This document shows positions 56,865 to 64,000 of a stretch of DNA of 64,000 nt, one piece after another. The translations under genes were made by a program, and so were the position numbers. Origin of the DNA: Diadema setosum (taxonomy: Eukaryota; Echinodermata; Echinoidea; Diadematoida; Diadematidae); assembly GCF_964275005.1 (NCBI RefSeq), contig NC_092701.1, forward strand, positions 6,988,715 through 7,052,714. The letters run 5' to 3'. The notes under the pieces were generated by a model. The model did no database searches, was not told where the DNA came from, and worked only from the letters and a program-made list of their open reading frames with translations. Every line of letters starts with the position of its first letter. The stretch's first letter is position 1.

Positions 56865-57435
56865 GTTAAAGGGAACATAAACCCAAAGAGCAATGTGGAT
56901 TGAGTGAAAGCAGTAACATTTGTAGAACACATCAGTGAAAGTTTGAGGAAAATCGGGCAATCGATGCAAAAGTTATGAATTATTAAAGTTTTGGTGTTGG
57001 AGCTGCTGGGTAAGGAGACTACTAGAGGTTATGACATATGAGAGGACTACAACATGAAGAAAATATAAAGGGAATTCAATAGAAATTCATTTTTCATGAA
57101 AATTACACATTCCATCAACTTGATACTGACATAATTATGTTAGGGGTAGCACTTATTCCCCTGCTTCCTGAAAGCGGTTAGTCAAGTACTCTTTCATTTT
57201 GCTATAAAAGTGATTTTTTTTTTTATTCCTTTTATATTTTCTTTATATTGTTGTCCACTCATACATCATAACCTCTAGTAGTCTCCTCATCCAGCGGTTC
57301 CAACACCAAAACTTTAAAAATTCATAACTTTTGCATCGATTGCCCAATTTTCCTCAAACTTTCACTGATGTGTTCTACTAATGTTGCTGCTTTCACTCAA
57401 TCCACATTGCTCTTTGGGTTTGCGTTTCCTTTAAC
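56865..57435. mobile_element. 571-bp fold-back MITE
   Basis: The left end GTTAAAGGGAACATAAACCC mirrors the right end GGGTTTGCGTTTCCTTTAAC. The arms are about 230 bp and very similar, including GAGCAATGTGGATTGAGTGA against its complement and CAACACCAAAACTTTAA against its complement. Best-preserved member of the 15662 family. Confidence 0.9.
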
Positions 57436-57439
57436 AGAA

Positions 57440-58120
57440 TTACTCCGCTGTGCACCAAAGTGAGATTTTTCATACAATCGTACCTTCATGTGAAAATTGC
57501 TGTAATGATTTTTAGAATAGTGTAAACTCTTTACCATGTATTCAACTCAAAATGTTTCTGACATGACTTCTGCTCGATGTATAGAGAAATATGCAACCAG
57601 CTGGCTGAGTTATGGTCACATTGGTTGTTTTCAGCAGATGGCCTAGCAAAGTGCACATGCACACATTACATTGTCAAAAACTTGCTATGTTCTTCTATTG
57701 CCATCAAGCACAATTTTTTAGTCCACTATGAATGGAAAAATCCAACTCTATATTGACCAGCATATTTAGGAAGGGGGGGGGGGGAGCTGATTCCGCCCAA
57801 CTCGGCACAATGTCATGATTGTAAGATAAGGATTTTTAGAACATAACCTAAAAGGGAGTTTTGCAGAAAGTTCTGCAATGGTCACCCTATTGTTCATTTC
57901 CTGTGCCGGTTAAAAGAGGAAGGGGAACAAAATGTAACCAGAAGAAAAAATGCAAGGTCAAAGTTCTAAAGTGTTGCCTCTGAGAAAGCAGAGTTACTTG
58001 TTGTATACTGTCGAGTATGAACAGTGGTTTCATGTGTGCTGTATAATATGATTTACAATGTACATTACATGTACGTTTTCAGTCAACTTCGATTACAAAT
58101 TCTGTAAGTTGATCTTGATG
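57440..58120. other. No gene recognised
   Basis: Contains a G-run at about 57773-57784. Otherwise featureless. Confidence 0.4.
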
Positions 58121-58124
58121 GGAC

Positions 58125-58371
58125 TACTGCATACACTGAATATTTTGCAATTTTTTTATTTTCGCGAATTTTGCGAGTCGGGTGCTATTCGCGAAATTAA
58201 AGACACCCGAAAACATTGACTCTGATCAAGCTATGAATGTGACATGTATATGCATATTATTTCTCCATTCGGTACAGGAATCCATGATCGCGAATTTAAT
58301 CACTTGTGAAATCGTCGGGAAGTTCCGATTCGCGAAAATTTAGACTCACAAAATATATGGCGTATACAGTA
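58125..58371. mobile_element. MITE with TACTGCATACACTGAATATTTT ends
   Basis: The left TACTGCATACACTG and the right GGCGTATACAGTA are imperfect inverted repeats, followed inward by repeated TTCGCGAA and GCGAATTT words. 247 bp. Confidence 0.65.
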
Positions 58372-58684
58372 ATTCAAGGAAAATACATTGACTTTTAAAG
58401 GCATTATTCAACTTCTGCGTGTATAGAGGAACAACACATATGAGGCCATGAATGTACATTGGGACTCTTCCTTTCTTCATGGACATAGCCTATTATTTGA
58501 CGTTAGCCGTCGACTTTACTGTATGCAGAGTTGACTGTATTGGTGACATAAATGTTTATCAAAATCTTCATGGTCAGGTGATATTCTGCTTTGATTTAAT
58601 CATTAACTTTTTTCTGCTTTTTGTTCTTTTTTTTTCTAAGAGGACACCGTATAATCCATAGTGTTTTAACAATATGCAACACCA

Positions 58685-58890
58685 TATACTATAAAATGAG
58701 GAATGTTTGCGTGCATTTTAATTTCGCAAGCGCCAAGATTCTTGAAATGAAAATGCAGGCGAAATTTCTTGTCGACACTATATGCATTGAACGCCAGTGG
58801 CAATTCGCAAAAATTTCATGCCACGTGAAAGGCCGTGGGCTCCAATTTGCAAAAATTTCATGCCATGAATATATCATGTTTTACAGTATA
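58685..58890. mobile_element. Related small MITE
   Basis: The ends ATACTATAAAATGAG and CATGTTTTACAGTAT pair imperfectly. CAATTCGCAAAAATTTCATGC is repeated, once as CAATTTGCAAAAATTTCATG. Confidence 0.5.
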
Positions 58891-59447
58891 TGAATCATAG
58901 AGCTTGGTATGAATGTATATTATGTATGTGCCCATGAGTGGACATCAACCCGTATTGTGCTTTCTTTGCCAATTGGCACAGATATGTCTATGGAACTACA
59001 TCTGTACCTGTCAATGAATAGAGATTGTTGTATCCCTCACAACTTATTTCGTGTCCTCTGATTGGTTGAGGGCATTGAAAGTGACAAAACATACAATATT
59101 TCCACTCATGAAAATCCTAGTCCAACTGTTTCCCTAGGAAAGTATTAAAAAGAATGTATATCACACTGCCATGACTATACATTTGTATTTGCTAATTTAA
59201 AAAAATGTATATCACACTGCCATGACTATATTTGCTAAATGCACACGCTTCACTCTTGTCACAAGCGCATATTTTGTTGTATGAGACAGTACGTCACAGT
59301 CCGGTTTTCCACCAAACGCACTGCTTCTGCACTTCATGAGATAAAGGGCATTGCGCAGTCGATACATACACTTTCACATTGTAATTTTGTGCGTGAAAAA
59401 AATGACTTTCAATCGGTCAACTCACCTGCTTTACTTTGCTATTACTC

Positions 59448-61208
59448 TTAAAGGGTGTGTACAGTTCTGGTTGAGGTGAGGATTTAGCTTGTACCGTTTT
59501 GCAAGATATTCACAAACCACTCTATGGGATGTCAAAGAGCATGCAATTCTAAGCGGTATCAAAAGTTTATTTGATGAAAATCGGTTTTGAAATGGCTGAG
59601 ATATCAAAAAAAACATGGTTAAACAAAGAGATCCTAATAAAAGGCGTAGTGTGGCCTGTTGCTTTTTATGCCTCCGCCACGAAGTGGTGCCGGAGGCATT
59701 ATGTTTTCGGGTTGTCCGTCCGTCCGTACGTACGTCCGTACGTACGTCCGTACGTACGTCCGTACGTCCGTCCGCTTTCGTTTACGCGATAACTTGAGTA
59801 ATATTTACTGGAATTTTACCAAACTTGGTCCAAGTATGAAGTATGATGGGGCAACGATTTGATAAGATTTTGGGTGACATCGGCTAAAGGCCAAATGTCA
59901 AAGGTCAAGGTCAAATCATGAAATTGTATCCGTTTACGCGATAACTCAAGACTGTATGGAGCAAATTTCACCAAACTTTGTTGGAGGATGATGTATGATG
60001 GGACAATTACTTGATTAGTTTTTCAGTGAAATCGGACAGAGGTCAAAGGTCAAAGATCAAGGTCAAATCCTATTTAAAATTTATCTAAATTTATGTGATA
60101 ACTCAAAACTGGATGAAGCTGCTTTCACCAAACTTGGTCCAAGGATGATGTATGATGGGACAATTAGTTGAGTAGATTCTAGTGACATTGACAAGAGGTC
60201 AAAGGTCAAAAGGTCAAGGTCAAATGCTAAAAATGTTGCTATTTCCCCCATATCTATGCAATGCCCGCATTTATTTTTTTGAAACTTAGTGTAGACATGT
60301 ACTACTGCGTAAGGATTATCCAGAGAGAGTTTCATGTCATAAGGTCAAAGGTCAAAAGGTCAAAGGTTAGGTGAAAATGTTGCAATATCACTTTTCTCGC
60401 AAATGGTTCAATGTATCTTCATGGAACATGGTACATATGCATGTACTGACTGGCAGGAATTATCTAGGGAATTTAGGGGTCATGGGTCAATAGTCAGGAG
60501 TTCAAAGGTCAAGGTCAACTCCTCAAAATGTTACTACTGTATTTCCCTCATACATGTATACTAGTATATGCAATGATTGCATTATTAGTTTTAAAAGTGT
60601 TTAATATATGTACATGTATTACTTGATGGAGATTCTCTTGGAAATTTCCAGCCAGAAGGTCAAGGTCAAAGGTTAAGGGTCAAAGGTCAGGTTTAAATGA
60701 AAAAAAAATATTTTGTACTGTAATTACACTCTTTCTTCATACCTTGAAAATTATACTCAATGCATAAACTTATAATAAGGTCGGTCAGAAGTCAAGTAAA
60801 TATTTTCAATTCCCCAAATATGTGTACCTGCACTCTTTAATAGACAATTATAGCAAACCCAGTTCATGGAAAGTGAACATTCAAGATATTTCTGACAAAC
60901 CTGTTATTTCGATATTTTGCCAGTTATGTGAAACTGTCATCACACATTGTCAAGACATTGTACTATACACCTATTGGGAGAATCATGCATTATGGCGGAG
61001 GCATCAGTCGCCGTAGCGACATTTCTAGTTATCATTATTACTTTTTTGGATATCTCAGTCATTTGAAGACCAATTTTTATCAAATAAATGTTGAATCCTT
61101 CTTAAAATTACATGCTCTTTCATATTTCATATGAGGTTTCTCATCATCTCACTTAGGAATGTTCAAAACATGAATCCCACCTCAACCCGTACTGTACAAT
61201 CCCTATAA
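59448..61208. mobile_element. 391-bp-family MITE split by another element
   Basis: The left part 59448-59667 (TTAAAGGGTGTGTACAGTTC onward) and right part 61021-61208 (ending GTACTGTACAATCCCTATAA) are the two halves of the family at 43829. They are separated by the element at 59668-61020. Confidence 0.85.
59668..61020 (+). mobile_element. CCTCCGCC-hairpin element with GTAC/GTCC tract and AGGTCA arrays
   Basis: It starts ATGCCTCCGCCACGAAGTGG and forms a hairpin with CCGGAGGCAT. A tract of GTCC/GTACGTCC units (59717-59775) and a series of degenerate ~130-bp units follow. The units contain TTCACCAAACTTGGTCCAAG and AGGTCAAAGGTCAA words. It ends GGCGGAGGCATCAGTCGCCG. About 1.35 kb, non-coding, same family as 3081-3838. 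Confidence 0.8.
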
Positions 61209-61250
61209 AAGGCGACAGGCCACGCCTTTTATTAGGATCTTTGTTTAACC
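61206..61250. repeat. Inverted partial copy of the MITE interior
   Basis: Reverse complement of about 59618-59666 (GGTTAAACAAAGA.GATCCT, AATAAAAGGCGT). It directly abuts the right end of the MITE. Confidence 0.7.
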
Positions 61251-61404
61251 TGTTGAAGACGAGTCCCAAGAATACTCGGGTAGATGTCTATGGAAAATGT
61301 GTGTGATATAGTAAAATCAGTCCGTCCTCAAGGAGTTACCATTCATTGGGAGGGATATAAAACAACTATACCACACCATTGTTTAAAGTTCTGGTAACAT
61401 GTGC

Positions 61405-61475
61405 CTTCGATGACTTCAGTAGCAGTATTTTCTTTTGGGCTGCGCCCCTTAGAAAATGGTCCTACTGAAGTCACT
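61405..61475. other. Hairpin GACTTCAGTAG/CTACTGAAGTC
   Basis: The stem GACTTCAGTAG with GTATTTTCT inside pairs with AGAAAATGGTCCTACTGAAGTC. The loop region GGGCTGCGCCCC itself pairs. About 70 bases, probably a small repeat-derived cruciform. Confidence 0.7.
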
Positions 61476-61949
61476 TCAATATATAACCATGCACATAGTT
61501 TCAACTAGAGCCCCTCAGGCCTGGTATATTTGATCCCAGTAATTCCTATTGGGTCACCCTCCCTTCATGTTGGACTGAGGCATATTGCTATGCTTGAGTG
61601 GGCGTTGCTAAATTATATGTAACTATGCAACTACATAAAATATGTACAATGTAGATCAACTTGGACGGATTACTGAATACCGATGAAAAAGCTTGTCAAG
61701 CTATGTATAGTGCCTAGACCTAGAAAGGGTTAGTGTTTGCAGTCTGCCAACTCTGATGAAAAATCTAGTTGAAAATTTTCAATCTAGATTTCAGATTTGA
61801 CAGATTTCTTCTGCTTTCAAGAATTTTATCAGACAGTACTTTATTCTTTATATTTTGGTGGCATTATTAAATAATCTATATATTTCTACATTTTACTAAT
61901 CACATTTAAGAATGAGTACGTATTCTATTTGATTTAAGTATTATGCGGT

Positions 61950-62345
61950 GGATATACCTCCGCCATGAAAGAAGGTTATGTTTTATCGACGTTTGTCTGT
62001 CTGTCTGTCTATCTGTCTGTTTGTTTGCCTGTGACACTTGTAAGGAACAGATGATAAAATTTCGGTAGTGATCTGGGAATATGTATGGATTTTTGAAGAA
62101 TTTTTTATCTCTTTGCAAATAGGGTCAATGAACTTAGGGAGTTCAAGCTGTGCATATTTGAGGTTCACATAATGCGCTCTAAAGTGCGTGCTCTGCTCGG
62201 GCGAAGCACCATGCGCTGAGCAGCTGGAAGCCGATGACTTAAATAAAAGGCTTCTACATTGGGAAACTGGACGATTTTTAGCTTGTATGTATGGGATGCA
62301 ATTAGCTGCTTGGGGGAGGTCTGCACTCTCAAAGTGTTTTTCTTG
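61950..62345 (-). mobile_element. ACCTCCGCC element, reverse-oriented copy
   Basis: It opens ATACCTCCGCCATGAAAGAA with a GTCTGTCT tract (61987-62025) and ends GGGGGAGGTCTGCACTCTCA near 62325, the reverse of the element at 47283-47818. An A+T/T-run tail follows (62356-62395). Confidence 0.7.
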
Positions 62346-62506
62346 TTTTAATAAGTTTCTTTTTTTTTTTCTTCTTTTTTTTTTTTCTTTTTTAGGTGCT
62401 GGGTCTGATATTCTGATACAGCTCGAAAAATTATTCGCACTGCCGGAGTAAAGATTAAAATCGAAGACCTTACAAAATGTCAAATGTTTAGGAGAGCCAA
62501 AAAAAC

Positions 62507-62572
62507 ATGGCGGCCAAAGCACCATATGGGATAGCCTTTCCTTTGGCATGCTATGGTGGCTTCATTTTTGGG
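62507..62572 (+). CDS. Possible first coding exon of an unknown small protein
   Basis: ATG in a good context (AAACATGGCGG) begins a 22-codon frame reading MAAKAPYGIAFPLACYGG, hydrophobic, ending exactly at GGG|GTAAGA, a consensus donor. No downstream exon is recognised in the remaining 1.4 kb, so product and reality are uncertain. The hydrophobic start would suit a signal peptide or membrane segment. Confidence 0.35.
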
Positions 62573-62579
62573 GTAAGAC

Positions 62580-64000
62580 AGCTAGGATTTGGACAGGACA
62601 TCACTAAACTGATTATCTGACCATTAAACAAAAAAAGTCATTTCCACCAAAATTTGAGATACAAAGTCTTGTCACCCCAGCGACGAAACGAAATGAAGAT
62701 GTGACCTATGGACCTACTCTACCTCATAATGATGGGGGACTCACTGCATTCACCTTCATGAGTGTAAACTCGTTTCAGAACTAAGTATTATAAGGGTACT
62801 GCTATGTAATACGTATGATTCCACTGCAATATGGTAAAGTATTGATCTTTTTAGTTAAGTTGGAATGATAGTTGATTCATGTGACATAATTTTAGGTGCA
62901 GTCTTTTAATACCGTCCTGTACTCTTTCTATTTTATGATGTGGTGGTGACCTGTTGTATGTCATTTATAATTGTGGTACTGGTTTATGCAAGATCTAATC
63001 ATGTGATATTTCATTTATAGGAAGGTACAATGTATATTGTGGAAACTTATATTGTTGGGATTTTAACTGATAGCTCAAAGCTGTGGGGGAATAAAAGGAT
63101 AAATATCAACTCGTAATTTTACCTTTGTCTAATGATTCCGTCTTTCCTTTTCTCTTACTGTCAGAATATCTCCATAAATGACCTTTCCCAAATATTTTAG
63201 TGTATTCTAGAATAGACAGAGAGAAATAGAGAGAATATATAGATGTGTGTATATGTGTGTGTTGTGTGTGTGTGTGTGTGTGATATGCAAGTCTACTGAA
63301 ATATTTAAAAAAAAGAAAAAGATATTGGCTACATTATATGGTGTGAGTAAACTTTATAAAAAGGAATGCTCTTGAATGGTAATGCTACAATGTAATACAG
63401 TATTCATCGCATAATCGGGACAGGTTGGGAGTAGCAAACACAGCCCCTTTAAGCGGGGTGCCCGATTTCGCGATGAGCACTCACCATACACTAACGGCAT
63501 ACGACATGTACATGTAGTGCACACACACACACACACACACACGCATACTGACGTACTGTACATGTACATGAATACACAACCACGCTACCCCTCGGCGCGA
63601 CCCTGTAGCTCTCCCTGCATTCTCGCAATGATGTAGAATAATCGCAACCGGGTTCTTCTTCTGTCACCTCTCTCCGAACACAAAATATGTGGATTAAAAG
63701 CTAGCACTTTCTTAAACATTCGTAGAATTCTTGAACACGTAGGGCGTTCTGTATGTATCCACAACCATGGGAAATGATTACCCCGAACTGATGTGGGAAC
63801 GTCAATGAAAAGTCCTTCAATCATTCAATCATCACGGCTTGATTGTTTTATACTTGCCGCGATCACTGCACTGTACGTGTGTTGTCAATATGTAGCGATC
63901 TAGCTCGCCATACACATGTACAGAAAAGCGAAGGCGGGCAGAGAGCTGAAATGTACGTGTACTGGATGGATGGAGGTCAAAACACACCAGTACGAAGCTT
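62580..64000. other. No gene recognised; dinucleotide repeats
   Basis: Holds TG repeats near 63245-63282, an AC repeat at about 63519-63543, and a hairpin with TCGCATAATCGGGAC and GTGCCCGATTTCGCGA near 63405-63478. TGTACATGTACA-type words are frequent. Confidence 0.5.

Overview
The window is animal nuclear DNA. It has spliced genes with GT-AG introns, LINEs, a tRNA-derived SINE, many small fold-back elements and low GC. The repeat types and the P2X7 C-terminal-like domain point to a marine deuterostome, most likely an echinoderm such as a sea urchin. That placement is inference, not proof.

Region by region: (1) 1-8890 is one large inverted repeat. Its right arm is continuous. Its left arm has been invaded by two LINEs, one of which carries a further nested element. 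(2) 9062-12650 holds the last three exons of a nucleoside hydrolase gene (+ strand), cut at its 5' side close to the edge of the inverted repeat. (3) 12.7-19.9 kb has no recognisable host gene and is full of fold-back elements (MITEs), a SINE and a tandem duplication. (4) 19.9-35.1 kb is a transposon graveyard. It holds at least seven partial copies of one transposase-like element, two of them carrying a P2X7 C-terminal-like cysteine-rich domain, together with fossil gag and pol pieces of LTR elements, a tandem pair of C2H2 zinc-finger exons with an acidic repeat tail, and a broken copy of a multicopy invertebrate gene of unknown function. (5) 35.6-39.5 kb holds a complete four-exon nucleoside hydrolase gene on the - strand (318 aa), converging on the first copy. 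A ghost of a third copy lies just beyond its stop. (6) 39.9-42.4 kb holds two LINE 3' ends, one interrupted by a MITE and ending in a long GAA tract. (7) 42.7-55.7 kb holds a CpG-rich probable first exon and two tandem mitochondrial S-adenosylmethionine carrier genes (SLC25A26 family, 271 aa each). Each has an uninterrupted coding exon just behind a splice acceptor. (8) 55.7-64 kb is again MITEs and tetranucleotide-bearing elements, with one possible first coding exon near 62.5 kb.

Three host gene families are supported: nucleoside hydrolase (purine/pyrimidine nucleoside salvage), the mitochondrial SAM carrier, and the zinc-finger pair, whose status is uncertain. The first two are each locally duplicated. 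Nothing links their functions; the common theme is repeated local duplication in repeat-rich DNA. The most unusual signals are the inverted repeat with a 460-bp perfectly identical tract, the transposon carrying a P2X7-like domain, and repeat-borne arrays of AGGTCA direct repeats.
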